A DNA stretch of 64,000 nt from JAJFUG01 sp964473155 (GTDB lineage: Bacteria; Gemmatimonadota; Glassbacteria; GWA2-58-10): contig CAYYNT010000001.1 in the NCBI GenBank assembly GCA_964473155.1, positions 164,079 to 228,078 of the forward strand, written 5' to 3'. Both the position numbers and the translations under genes were made by a program. Positions 36,602-45,604 of this stretch are shown one piece after another; position 1 is the first letter of the stretch; every line of letters begins with the position of its first letter. The notes beneath the pieces are model-generated. The model did no database searches and was not told where the DNA came from. It worked only from the letters and a program-made list of their open reading frames with translations.

Positions 36602-38365
36602 TTATTCAAGCATCCAGAGGTCTCCGGATTCACGCACGCCGAAATCGCTCAGCGGACGGCCCCGGAAATATTCGCCGATCCCGTGAGCGGAGCTGTCGGC
36701 CCACTCCGGATGGGCTGCCAGTTCCTGAAGCGTAGCCAGGCGCCCGTTCTCCGGATTGACGAAGAACACGCCCAGCTCGGCGTCTATCAGGGTCAGCCCG
36801 CCGCGGTATGAGACGCCCGCCACCCAGTGGTGCGGCCAGCCCCAGGTGTTTTCCGGTCCGTCCTTATAACACAACACCGTGGACTTAAACGGCTGGCCGG
36901 AACTGTCCGGGATACGGCTGACCAGTTCGCGCAGAAGATCAGCATAGGAGTTGCAGAACGCCGCGCCGCAGCGCAATGTCCCCACCGGACCGAGCGGCTC
37001 GTTGACCCGCTCCCCCGATCCGCTCGACACCATCACTCCCGGCTGGCAGAGCACCAGGGCGGCGGCCGCCAGACGGGTGTCATCATCCGGAAAACGCCGG
37101 GCGATAAGTTCAGCCAGTGGGGCCAGAGGATCGGCCGAGGCCAGGTCGATCTCCAGGCTGTCGCTTACCAGCCGCAGACCGTCAGGAGTGCGCCTGAACT
37201 CGGGCAAACGGTCGAGTACGTAGCGGGAGAGTTTCCACTGGTAATCCGGCTCACCGGGCGAGGGTCGCGGGGCAGCGAACTGTCCGGTCGGGTGATGAGT
37301 CAGCAGTAAACCGCGTTTCCAGCCCAATACATAGCGGCCCCACTCCCGGCCATCCATCGAAATGACCACCGCGCTGCGCATCAGCTCATGCGGATCGATT
37401 TCGAAAGAGAAATCAAGTCCGCTTTTTTGAGCGGTATATTCCTGCTGCCTGAAAACTCCATCGTAATTGAACGTGGCGGCAGTAATCAGGCGTGGAAACG
37501 CGGCTCCGGGCGCAAATATCAACCTGCCCTGGTTGCCGCCCCAGGACAGAGCCCCCAACTCCACCGATTCGATGATTGCGGGTGGCGCGCCCAGGTACAG
37601 GTCGCCGAAATACAGCGGGGCCCAGACCCGGTTGGAGTCGGGACACCACATGCTGGTTTCCTCGCCGTGGACAGCGCGGTAGCGCACCACGTTCAGCCCG
37701 GCGGCAGCCCAGCCGCCGGGGGTAAGAAGGCTGTCCGGCAGGCTTATATCCAGCCGCATGGTCCAGCCGTCCGTGTCCAGGTGCGTGACCGCACTGACAT
37801 TCAGGCTGCTTTTCTCCTCACGGAAACTACGGTCCGATGTCAGGTGGTTCTCGCCCACAGTATAAGCCCACTGCCGCAGCTTGCCGTCCGGCATCACCGC
37901 TATGCGCTCGAAACCGTGGTGGTCATGGTCCAGGTCCAGATTGACCTCCACACGGTCATCCGGGAAATAAAAATCGAAATCGCGGTGCATCGAACCGGGT
38001 TCGCTTTCCTGGCATCGCACCTCGAGACGCAGCGTTTTCCCATCCGAAGCCGCATAAAGTGAACTGGCCGCGCGCGGATACAGCCTGCCGTCCAGGCCCA
38101 GTTTGCCGGGCAAGGAGGCGATATCACGGCCGAAACGGTCGGTGAAAAGTCCCATGAAAGCCAGGTTGTCCAGGCTGGCAGTCCGCGGGACCAGGCCTGT
38201 CCGGCCGACCGGCGGCGCAGCCGGACGGAGAAGGCCTGGATATGGCGCGGTGGGCAGGTCCAGGCGCAGGTTCGGCCCCTGGGCCGGGCAGACAGACGCG
38301 GAAAACAGCAGCGCCAGCGCAACCGCGCACTGCCAGCCACTGAACCGCACAAGCTTTTCAGGCAT
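36602..38365 (-). CDS. Secreted CBM9-like protein with transglutaminase-like domain
   Basis: 587 residues with a cleavable signal peptide (about 1-28). The N-terminal half looks like a CBM9/DOMON-type sugar-binding beta-sandwich: FMGLFTDRFGRD, VEVNLDLDHDHHGFE, and WTMRLDISLP near 205-215. The C-terminal third carries a possible Cys-His-Asp triad in transglutaminase-like order: Cys in AAFCNSYADLL, His in HHWVAGVSY, Asp in LIDAELG. Together they suggest a surface enzyme that binds a glycan and cleaves or forms an amide. Both domain calls come from motif order and spacing and need a profile search. It lies between the sulfatase and Kelch genes with gaps of 32 and 53 bases. Confidence 0.62.
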   Translation of the reverse strand: MPEKLVRFSGWQCAVALALLFSASVCPAQGPNLRLDLPTAPYPGLLRPAAPPVGRTGLVPRTASLDNLAFMGLFTDRFGRDIASLPGKLGLDGRLYPRAASSLYAASDGKTLRLEVRCQESEPGSMHRDFDFYFPDDRVEVNLDLDHDHHGFERIAVMPDGKLRQWAYTVGENHLTSDRSFREEKSSLNVSAVTHLDTDGWTMRLDISLPDSLLTPGGWAAAGLNVVRYRAVHGEETSMWCPDSNRVWAPLYFGDLYLGAPPAIIESVELGALSWGGNQGRLIFAPGAAFPRLITAATFNYDGVFRQQEYTAQKSGLDFSFEIDPHELMRSAVVISMDGREWGRYVLGWKRGLLLTHHPTGQFAAPRPSPGEPDYQWKLSRYVLDRLPEFRRTPDGLRLVSDSLEIDLASADPLAPLAELIARRFPDDDTRLAAAALVLCQPGVMVSSGSGERVNEPLGPVGTLRCGAAFCNSYADLLRELVSRIPDSSGQPFKSTVLCYKDGPENTWGWPHHWVAGVSYRGGLTLIDAELGVFFVNPENGRLATLQELAAHPEWADSSAHGIGEYFRGRPLSDFGVRESGDLWMLE

Positions 38366-38397
38366 ATGGTCTTTTCCCTCGCTCAGGTTCGGCCGCT

Positions 38398-39828
38398 CTA
38401 TTCGAATTTGAGGTCCGGGTCGCCGCTGGCCAGGCGCAGTTCATAGAGACGGCGGGCCAGACGGGCCTGCATTTCACTGTACTCCGGGCGGCCGTACAGG
38501 TTATGACGCTCCTGCGGGTCTTCCTGCAGGTCGTAAAGCTCGAACTCGCGCTCAGTATCGTAGTACTCGATGTACTTCCAGCGCGCCGTGCGCACGCCCT
38601 TGTGCGGACGGACCATGTGCCAGTCCGGGTAGGCGTAATACTCGTAAAGGAAATCCTCACGCCAGCCGCAAGGTTCGCCGCCCTCCAGCAACGCTCGCAG
38701 GCTGCGCCCGTCCACCTCTTTCGGAATGGGCATCCCGGCATAGTCCATGATCGTGGGAGCGAAATCGATGTTCAGTGCAAAACGGTCGATCACCGTCCCG
38801 GGCTTCACCCGCCTTGGATAGCGGATAGCCAGCGGGATACGCAGCGATGGCTCATACATCAGGCGCTTGTCGAAAAATCCGAACTCTCCGTGGAAATACC
38901 CGTTGTCCGAGGTGAATATGACAAGCGTATTTTCGCCCAGGCCCAGACGGTCCAACTCATCGAGGATGCGGCCAACGTTTTCGTCCACCCCGGTCAACAC
39001 ACGGTAATAATTACGCACGAATTCATTCCAGTCCTTCACATAGGAGTACTCCCCGCTCCCGCCGATCTTCATGTCCGCCTCGCGCACGGCCCGCGGTTTG
39101 CCCTCGTACCCGGCGTCGAACGTGGCCGGCTTGGGAAAGGACAAATCCTTGAACAGGTTTTTGTGTCGCTCGGCGGGGGTGCATTCCTGGTGCGGGGTCT
39201 TGAACCAGTGGCAGACAAAAAACGGCTTGTCTCCCGATGCGGCGGATTTGCGGATGAAATCTATCGTATGGCCGGCTAAAATGTCCTCGACCCATCCTTT
39301 ATGGCGTTTCTCCGGGCCGCCGTTCTCCTGAATCAGTGGATCGTTATACTCCCCCTGGCCGCGGAAACCGAAATAATAGTCGAACTGACGGTCCCGGCCC
39401 CAGGGCTTGTTGTGCCACTTGCCGACAAAGGCTGTCCGGTAGCCGTAGTCCCGGCGGGCGCGTTCGAGAATGGTGACCTCGTCCAGCGGGAAGGTCATCT
39501 CGTTGACTTTGATTCCCGTATTGTGCGAGTACTTGCCGGTCAGGCAGGTGGCGCGGCTGGGACCGCAAAGCGAGTTGGTGACAAAGGCGTTGGTGAAATA
39601 CGCCCCTTCACTGGCGATACGGTCCAGGTTGGGTGTCTTCAGATACGGATTCCCCGCCCGGCTCAACGAATCCCAGCGCTGGTCATCGGTCATGAAAAAG
39701 ATCACGTTCGGGCGGTCCCCGGTCAGCTCGACCGGCACAGCCGCATTTGACCGCCCTTTCAACACCAGAGCGCCAAGCGCGGCGGCGGCTCCGGTCATGG
39801 CGAAATGGCGCCGAGAAATTTTTTTCAT
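38398..39828 (-). CDS. Tat-exported sulfatase (formylglycine type)
   Basis: 476 residues. The twin-arginine signal SRRHFAMTG starts the protein. Metal ligands are in MTDDQ (Asp48, Asp49). The maturation motif CGPSR has Cys88 as the residue oxidised to formylglycine, followed by TGKYSHNTG. FTSDNGY supplies the other metal ligands, and GKWHNK the Lys-His pair. It is the S1 family, similar in layout to N-acetylglucosamine-6-sulfatases and iduronate sulfatases, which remove sulfate esters from glycosaminoglycans and algal polymers. GGAGG lies seven bases before the ATG. No sulfatase-maturing radical-SAM enzyme is in this window, so it must be elsewhere. Central gene of the five-gene secreted operon. 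Confidence 0.93.
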   Translation of the reverse strand: MKKISRRHFAMTGAAAALGALVLKGRSNAAVPVELTGDRPNVIFFMTDDQRWDSLSRAGNPYLKTPNLDRIASEGAYFTNAFVTNSLCGPSRATCLTGKYSHNTGIKVNEMTFPLDEVTILERARRDYGYRTAFVGKWHNKPWGRDRQFDYYFGFRGQGEYNDPLIQENGGPEKRHKGWVEDILAGHTIDFIRKSAASGDKPFFVCHWFKTPHQECTPAERHKNLFKDLSFPKPATFDAGYEGKPRAVREADMKIGGSGEYSYVKDWNEFVRNYYRVLTGVDENVGRILDELDRLGLGENTLVIFTSDNGYFHGEFGFFDKRLMYEPSLRIPLAIRYPRRVKPGTVIDRFALNIDFAPTIMDYAGMPIPKEVDGRSLRALLEGGEPCGWREDFLYEYYAYPDWHMVRPHKGVRTARWKYIEYYDTEREFELYDLQEDPQERHNLYGRPEYSEMQARLARRLYELRLASGDPDLKFE

Positions 39829-39892
39829 CCGTCAGCCTCCTGATTTCCAGTCTATAGAGCTAATCCTTGTTTACACAGTATAGACATGCCTG

Positions 39893-41017
39893 TCAGTCCG
39901 ACGAATGCTGTTCTTCCGGACCGGCATCGTACAGAACCACATCGTCGATCAGCAGCTCACAGCCGGGTTCAGCTTCCAGGCTGAAAAAGAAAATGTCGTC
40001 CACCCGGTGTCCGGGAGCAAAAATGTCCGCGGTCCCATCGTTCCGGCGGCTGTCGCGGCTGAAATCCAGGTCCGCCTCCAGCCAGCGCCCCTGCACCGGA
40101 GTTTCCATCACGATATGGCGGTTGTCCATGGCGGTCAGGTCGAACAGCATAACCTGAAGGCGGCTTATGCCGCGGACAAGGTAGCGGAAATGCAAGCGGG
40201 TCGAGGCTCCCACCGCCTGGATCGGATCGACAGAAACCTGCACCCGCGCGCCCGGAGCGTCCGGCCTGGCAATTCCGCGCGCCGCTCCGCGCAGGGTGTC
40301 TCCGGGTACATTGCGCTCCAGATAGTAGGCGTCCTGCCAGTGCGAGTGCAGCTCGGCGATGTCGAACTGCTCCAGCAAGATCACCCGGTTGGGAAAAACG
40401 CCGGGCGGTTCTCCGCCACTATCTGATTCCGCAAAGCATATTACGTCATCCACCAGCAGCCGGCAGTTATCGTTTACAGTCGACGAGACGACAATAAACG
40501 CCAGTTCCTGAACCCTGCGCGGTGACGGATCCGTGCTGTCCTCAGGCCCGAAAATGGAGAGCGGGACATTGGCCACGGACCATGCGCCTTTTTCCAGGCC
40601 AGTGAGGGTTATATTTCCGCTGCCGCCGTCCAGATAATGGACCTCGACAGTGAGACAGTCCACCCCGTCGAGACGATAGCGGAATCCGATCCGGCAGTCC
40701 GGCTCGACCAAGGGCGGAATGACCGGACGGACGGACAGTAAGCGCAAACCTGTGTCACCCAGAGGGCGGGCCGCCAGGGACGAGCTGTTGCCGGGATAGG
40801 CTGGCATGTCCTCCCGTTCCAGGTCCCCGCTCCAGACTATGTCACGCCGCTCCAGTTCGAAATCGCAGGCCAGGCGGACCGCGGCGGGGAACCCGGCGGG
40901 CAGGGCGCTCTCCCCGGCGGAAAGCGCGTGCTCCGCAGACGTCCGGCTGGCGGACTGACTGCCGCAACCACAGGCCAGGGCAAGCAGGCACAGGCTGAAA
41001 CTGCATGCGTATTTCAT
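39893..41017 (-). CDS. Lipoprotein with two tandem beta-sandwich domains
   Basis: 374 residues. The N-terminus is a lipoprotein signal with Cys near residues 16-18 (LACGCGS). Two domains of about 160 residues follow, each ending in the same way: RLLVDDVICF near 190-200 and ELLIDDVVLY near 355-365. Each contains a FRY-R/G sequence and a Val/Leu-rich strand pair. They look like carbohydrate-binding jelly-rolls (CBM-like) formed by duplication. No catalytic motif is apparent. It sits between the sulfatase gene (64-base gap) and the second Kelch gene (14-base gap). A polymer-capture role at the surface is inferred. Confidence 0.65.
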   Translation of the reverse strand: MKYACSFSLCLLALACGCGSQSASRTSAEHALSAGESALPAGFPAAVRLACDFELERRDIVWSGDLEREDMPAYPGNSSSLAARPLGDTGLRLLSVRPVIPPLVEPDCRIGFRYRLDGVDCLTVEVHYLDGGSGNITLTGLEKGAWSVANVPLSIFGPEDSTDPSPRRVQELAFIVVSSTVNDNCRLLVDDVICFAESDSGGEPPGVFPNRVILLEQFDIAELHSHWQDAYYLERNVPGDTLRGAARGIARPDAPGARVQVSVDPIQAVGASTRLHFRYLVRGISRLQVMLFDLTAMDNRHIVMETPVQGRWLEADLDFSRDSRRNDGTADIFAPGHRVDDIFFFSLEAEPGCELLIDDVVLYDAGPEEQHSSD

Positions 41018-41031
41018 ATCCCGGCTCCGTC

Positions 41032-42147
41032 TTAACGGTAACGGAAAGCCCAGACCCGCAGATGGTCTCCGCTGTCGCGCGATTTCTCGAAATGCAGGAA
41101 CACATTCCGGCCCGGGTCGTACTGCAACAGATAGTTCATGCCATACAGCTCCGGCGAATCGATATCCAGCCGCTCCCAGCGGCGCTCCCGGCTGTGGTAG
41201 ATAAACGTGACAGATTTGCCGGTAGGGTTGCTGTACTGGTCCTTGTAGTCGTTGGCCAGGTACAGCATCACCTGGTTCTTCGTATCGTAGGCGATCGTGG
41301 AGCCGTTGGCCGGAAGTATGCTTCCGGAGGCCGGTACAATTCCCCAGGTGTGCTTGTCCGGGTCATAGCTGTACAGCGTGGTGTCGCCCGTGTTGTTTCC
41401 CAGCAGCAGCGCCCGCCGGGCGAAAGTATCGTAAACCATGTTCAGATGCCAGCCGGGCTTACTGGGAGCGTCATACCTGATCCAGCGTCCCGCGGCCCGG
41501 TCCAGTTCCCAGGTCAGCGAGCCGTTGTGGGCGATCATGCGCCTGCGGTCCGTGTCCAGCACGGTGGCGCAGGCAAACACATTGGGCGCGCCTGTTTCCA
41601 GGCGCGCCCAGAGTTTCGTATCAGGGTCATACTCCCAGTGCGAGGGCCGAAGGCTCACCCACCAGTTGTACCCGGTGAACATCGGAAAGCGCTCCTCCGG
41701 CTCGAACCGCGCGTGCAGGGGACCGCTCACCACCACCACCCGCCTTGTGGCCGGGTCCCAGTCCACATCCGCAAAGGTGTGCATGGCCCAGGGGCGGCCC
41801 GTGGCCGTGGCGCACTGGCTGTCGGGCAGGATCAGCCAGTTGCTCTTGTGGTCCTGCTCGTAGTCCCGGCTCCAGGACAGTGTTTTGAGGTCCAGACGCC
41901 AGACCGAATTTGACTCTCCCTTCTCCAGCGGCGTGGGCGCATGGGTGTCCGAGCCGAAAAATATGACGAGGTCTTTTTCCGGAATGACAGCCGCACCACC
42001 GTGGAAAACCTTTGGCGCGGCCTCGCCGCTCGTGGGCACGTTCACCCAGCGTCCCGCCGTCAGCGAGTCCCAGTCGAACGCCTGCACTCCGCTTGCGGCG
42101 CTTATCAGAAAAAACATGCAGGCGAGAACGAAAACATTCAATCTCAT
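41032..42147 (-). CDS. Secreted Kelch/beta-propeller protein
   Basis: 371 residues from ATG 42147, which has GGAGGAG six bases before it; the frame's earlier ATG has no such site. A signal peptide ends near Val-Gln-Ala. The rest is a single propeller with repeats built as hydrophobic strand, Asp-Pro or Asp-Thr turn, and Trp (VDWDPATRRVVVVSG, VYDTFARRALLLGN, LQYDPGRNVFLHF). The end, VWAFRYR, resembles the Kelch lipoprotein's IYGLRY, suggesting common ancestry. It is the first gene of the operon, so the promoter lies upstream of 42147. Confidence 0.72.
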   Translation of the reverse strand: MRLNVFVLACMFFLISAASGVQAFDWDSLTAGRWVNVPTSGEAAPKVFHGGAAVIPEKDLVIFFGSDTHAPTPLEKGESNSVWRLDLKTLSWSRDYEQDHKSNWLILPDSQCATATGRPWAMHTFADVDWDPATRRVVVVSGPLHARFEPEERFPMFTGYNWWVSLRPSHWEYDPDTKLWARLETGAPNVFACATVLDTDRRRMIAHNGSLTWELDRAAGRWIRYDAPSKPGWHLNMVYDTFARRALLLGNNTGDTTLYSYDPDKHTWGIVPASGSILPANGSTIAYDTKNQVMLYLANDYKDQYSNPTGKSVTFIYHSRERRWERLDIDSPELYGMNYLLQYDPGRNVFLHFEKSRDSGDHLRVWAFRYR

Positions 42148-42549
42148 TGAACTCTCCTCCAAGCCGATACCTGCATTGGCCGACAATTCTTATTCCGCTA
42201 TCCATCGTCAGTCGCACCTTACAGTACGACCACGGCAAGTGGAATTATTAACCACTCCGCGCCTTTGGGCAAGGTTTATCGATAATAAAATCTAATTCTC
42301 CGTGTTTTAAAAAAAACACGAGAGAAAACAAAATACTTCTCCCGGCTCTTGCATTTTCCGTCTGGTGCTTTATATTATGATATGTTTATCTTTATATCCT
42401 TATTATTACATGAGCTCCATATTTCTGACTTGGGTTGTGCAGGAACAACTGAATCAGCATAATATGTTAAGAAGATTCTTTATAATCGGGCCGGAGCACC
42501 GTCCCGCCAGAAACTTATGGAACTATCCAGCAGAAGGAGCGGAGAGAAT
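42148..42549. other. AT-rich divergent intergenic region with an inverted repeat
   Basis: 402 bases between the Kelch-sulfatase operon and the DUF438 gene. CGTGTTTT (42301-42308) and AAAACACG (42313-42320) form an inverted repeat around AAAA, a possible operator for the divergent promoters. The plus-strand stretch 42365-42553 is open but AT-rich, with nothing gene-like. Confidence 0.4.
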
Positions 42550-43806
42550 ATGAGCGAACTGATCGATAACCGGGCCATCCGCATAAAGACGCTCAAGGAA
42601 ATTATCACCCGCCTGCACCGCGGAGAAGACCCTTCAAATGTCAAATCGATGCTGGCCGGGATAGTGCGGGAAACGGACTCCACAGAAATCGCGGCCATGG
42701 AGCAGGAGTTGATGGCGGACGGGATGTCTGTGCAGGAGGTGCAGTCGATGTGCGACTTGCACTCGGAGGTGCTGCGCGACTTTATCAAACCCTCCCGCCC
42801 GGTGTTTATACCGGCCGGTCATCCGGTGGATACGATGCAGAAGGAGAACGACGCCCTGATGGCGCTGTGCGGTAAGATGCGCGCCGTGCTGAACGAGCTG
42901 ACCGCATTGCCGGACAATGCCTCGGCATCCGAACAGGTGCAGAGGCTGCGCGGCATGTTCAACGAGCTGATGGACGTGGAAAAGCACTACAAACGCAAGG
43001 AGAACCTTCTGTTCTCGGTCCTGGAGCGTCACGGGGTCTCCGGTCCGAGCAAGGTGATGTGGGGTAAGGATGACGAGGTGCGCGCCCTGCTCAAGGAACT
43101 GGGTGCGGCCCTGTCCGGGGGTGGAGACAACGCCGGGGAATGGAAGATTGCGGCGGCCGCACTGGCCGCGCCGGCTCTGGCGGCGGTGGAGGAGATGGTT
43201 TTCAAGGAACGTCAGATCCTTCTTCCCATGGCGCTCCAGACACTGACCGATGACGAATGGGGTGAAATCTGGCAGCAGTCGCCGGAGTACGGCTGGTGCC
43301 TGGTTGAGCCGGGCCGGGACTATACTCCGCCCGAAAAATTCACTCCGGGGAAGACCGCCCGCATTCAGGGCGGAGAGGCCATCCAGTTCCCCACCGGAAA
43401 CCTGAGTCTCGAACAGTTGCTCGGAATATTCAGGACTTTGCCGGTGGATATCACGTTCGTCGACGATCAGGACCGGGTGGCGTTTTTCTCAGAGGGCGAC
43501 AAGCGGGTCTTTTCGCGCAGCAAGGCGATTATCGGCCGCAAGGTTCATCACTGCCACCCGCCCAAGTCGGTGCATATCGTGGATAAAATCATCGGCGACT
43601 TCCGCTCCGGCGCTCAGAACCTGGCCGAGTTCTGGATCCAGAAAGATCAGTTGTTTGTCAACATCCGGTATTATGCCGTGCGTGACAGCGAAGGAAAATA
43701 CCTGGGGACTCTGGAAGTGACTCAGGAACTTTCTCATCAGCGCAGCCTGAGCGGCGAGCGCCGTCTTCTCGAATATGACACCCCTGAAAAGGGAGGGACC
43801 GCATGA
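42550..43806 (+). CDS. DUF438 protein: hemerythrin-like plus PAS domain
   Basis: 418 residues from ATG 42550, which follows GGAGAG; an upstream ATG at 42517 lies before that site. Residues 1-75 are the DUF438 domain. About 85-245 form a hemerythrin-like four-helix bundle with GHPVDTMQKEN, VEKHYKRKENLLF and ILLPMALQTL. About 280-400 form a PAS domain with the conserved CHPPKSVHIV and FWIQ. Proteins of this build occur mainly in anaerobes and are thought to sense oxygen, NO or redox state through di-iron or haem. The gene overlaps the next by four bases (ATGA), so they act together. There is no DNA-binding or kinase domain, so the output is probably through the partner protein. Confidence 0.9.
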   Translation: MSELIDNRAIRIKTLKEIITRLHRGEDPSNVKSMLAGIVRETDSTEIAAMEQELMADGMSVQEVQSMCDLHSEVLRDFIKPSRPVFIPAGHPVDTMQKENDALMALCGKMRAVLNELTALPDNASASEQVQRLRGMFNELMDVEKHYKRKENLLFSVLERHGVSGPSKVMWGKDDEVRALLKELGAALSGGGDNAGEWKIAAAALAAPALAAVEEMVFKERQILLPMALQTLTDDEWGEIWQQSPEYGWCLVEPGRDYTPPEKFTPGKTARIQGGEAIQFPTGNLSLEQLLGIFRTLPVDITFVDDQDRVAFFSEGDKRVFSRSKAIIGRKVHHCHPPKSVHIVDKIIGDFRSGAQNLAEFWIQKDQLFVNIRYYAVRDSEGKYLGTLEVTQELSHQRSLSGERRLLEYDTPEKGGTA

Positions 43807-44363
43807 GCGGGAAACCAGCCATTACGCCACAGACAAAAGTCGCCGAGCTGCTGGATGCTTACCCGGAACTGGAAAACAGGCTGATGGATTATGTCCCGGC
43901 CTTTGAAAAACTGAAGAATCCGGTGCTGCGCAAAACAATCGCCAGGGTGGCCACGCTGGAGACCGCCGCCTCCATGGCCGGTATCCCGGTTGAAAAGCTT
44001 GTCGCCACCCTGCGCAATATTCTCGGCCTGACAGAGACTGAAAGCGAACAGCCCGCTGAAACGGATGGAAAAAGGGAACCCGCTCCCGCGCCCACCGGCC
44101 GTCCGGCCTGGCTGGAGCAGTCTATTATCGCGCATGTGGTGGATGCGGATGAATACCTGAACCGGGGCGAGCACCCGCTCAACACCGTGTTTCAACTGGT
44201 TAAAGGTCTGAAGACAGGCGAGGCGGTCCGTCTGACCAGCTCGTTCCGCCCCATTCCCCTGATCGAGAAGATGGAACAGGCCGGGCACGCGGTCTGGTGC
44301 GTCGAGAATGCACCGGGGCGCTTCGATACTTTCATCGGCGGGAAAAAGACACCGGAGTTATAA
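43803..44363 (+). CDS. DUF1858-DUF2249 fusion protein
   Basis: 186 residues. An N-terminal DUF1858 domain (about 1-65: TKVAELLDAYPELENRL, then a short helix pair) resembles the ScdA/RIC N-terminal domain. A Pro-rich linker joins it to a DUF2249 domain (about 105-180: HPLNTVFQLV and GEAVRLTSSFRPIPL). DUF2249 is a TusA-like fold met in proteins of anaerobic nitrogen-oxide or redox stress. The ATGA overlap with the DUF438 gene, and the ScdA-like part, suggest repair or sensing of iron centres under nitrosative stress. The convergent epimerase gene begins 14 bases after the stop. Confidence 0.85.
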   Translation: MSGKPAITPQTKVAELLDAYPELENRLMDYVPAFEKLKNPVLRKTIARVATLETAASMAGIPVEKLVATLRNILGLTETESEQPAETDGKREPAPAPTGRPAWLEQSIIAHVVDADEYLNRGEHPLNTVFQLVKGLKTGEAVRLTSSFRPIPLIEKMEQAGHAVWCVENAPGRFDTFIGGKKTPEL

Positions 44364-44377
44364 GGCACGTAAATAAA

Positions 44378-45319
44378 TCACAGTCCGTTGCCGCGGAACC
44401 AGTCCACGAAACGGCTGATCCCCTCCTCGATCCCGACTTTCGGGCTGTAACCCAGACGCTCGGCGGCGCGCGAGATGTCGGCATAGGTTACCGGAGGGTC
44501 GCCGGGCTGGTCAGGCAGGTACTCGATCACGGCTTTGCGGCCCACAGCCGATTCGATGGTCGAGATCAGGCGGCTCAGCTCCACCGGGCTGCTGTCGCCC
44601 AGGTTGTACGTCTCGACGCCGAAATTTCTGTCAATCACGGCCAGGATGCCATCAACGATATCCGAAACGAAGGTGTAGTCACGCCGGCTTGAACCGTCGC
44701 CGAACAGCCGGATGGTCTCGCCGTTTATCACCTTCCGCACGAACTTGTGGATAGCCATGTCCGGGCGCTGGCGCGGCCCATAGACCGTAAAAAACCGGAG
44801 CATGGCCGCGTTCAGTCCATAGAGGTAATTCCAGTTGCGGCAGAGCAGTTCGCCGGTGCGCTTGCTTACCCCGTAGGGAGAGATGGGATTGAGCGGGCCA
44901 TCCTCACTGAACGGTATCACACCGCTGTCTCCATAGACCGAGGAGGATGATCCGAAAATAAACTTCTCCACCCGGCTGTCCCGGGCTGCTTCCAGTGTAT
45001 TCAGAGTGCCGTTGACATTGATGTCCATGTAGAGCTGGGGCTGTTCGAGCGACAGGCGCACTCCTGGTTGCGCGGCCAGATGGACCACTGTATCGAAACG
45101 GTGTTTCAGAAACAGTTCATGCATAAAGGCACGGTCGCGGATATCCCCCTCTACCAGAGTGTAGTTCCGGCGTTTCAGCAAAGCCTCGACATTCTTGCGC
45201 TTACGCCGCGGATCGTAGTAGTCGCAGAAATTATCCAGGCAGACAACCTCACGCCCCTGCTCAAGCAGGCGCTCCGATAGAGTCGATCCGATAAAACCGG
45301 CCCCGCCGGTGATCAGCAT
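44378..45319 (-). CDS. NAD-dependent nucleotide-sugar epimerase/dehydratase
   Basis: 313 residues, an extended SDR. The cofactor motif GGAGFIGS is at residues 5-12, the catalytic Ser and Tyr are in SSSSVYG and YGVSK (about residue 145), and VYGPRQRPDM follows. The layout matches UDP-glucuronate 4-epimerases and related enzymes making UDP-galacturonate or UDP-galactose. It probably supplies a sugar donor to the glycan region that starts here. The precise sugar cannot be read from sequence alone. The Rossmann motif begins four residues after the start Met, so no N-terminal residues appear to be missing. Confidence 0.9.
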   Translation of the reverse strand: MLITGGAGFIGSTLSERLLEQGREVVCLDNFCDYYDPRRKRKNVEALLKRRNYTLVEGDIRDRAFMHELFLKHRFDTVVHLAAQPGVRLSLEQPQLYMDINVNGTLNTLEAARDSRVEKFIFGSSSSVYGDSGVIPFSEDGPLNPISPYGVSKRTGELLCRNWNYLYGLNAAMLRFFTVYGPRQRPDMAIHKFVRKVINGETIRLFGDGSSRRDYTFVSDIVDGILAVIDRNFGVETYNLGDSSPVELSRLISTIESAVGRKAVIEYLPDQPGDPPVTYADISRAAERLGYSPKVGIEEGISRFVDWFRGNGL

Positions 45320-45604
45320 ACCCTGCCCCTTTCAACAGTTTGTCCTGCCTTGACCTGACCCGCATTCCACCCGCCCCGGTCTTCGCGAAATAAAATAACA
45401 TACCTCAATCCTGCCGCAAGGTTCTCGGATCACAAATGCATAGCTTAAACTGACGCCTGATCTGGCATTCGAATTGCATTATTACATTCTGCTGTAGTCC
45501 GGAAATGAATAATTGTGTATATTGCCGCATATCAACTTTCAGCATATGGCATTTTTTACCCGCATCAAGCTTAACCGGGGCGGGTTGAATCGACAGGAGG
45601 AACA

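Noticed and set aside
42365..42553. 62-codon AT-rich frame before the DUF438 gene
   Set aside because: It overlaps the DUF438 ribosome site and start, and its composition reflects AT-rich intergenic DNA.
43057..43077. Asp-Asp instead of His-Asp in the MWGKDDEVR segment of the DUF438 protein
   Set aside because: I first read this as a lost iron ligand, but I believe other DUF438 proteins have the same residues, so it is probably normal for the family.
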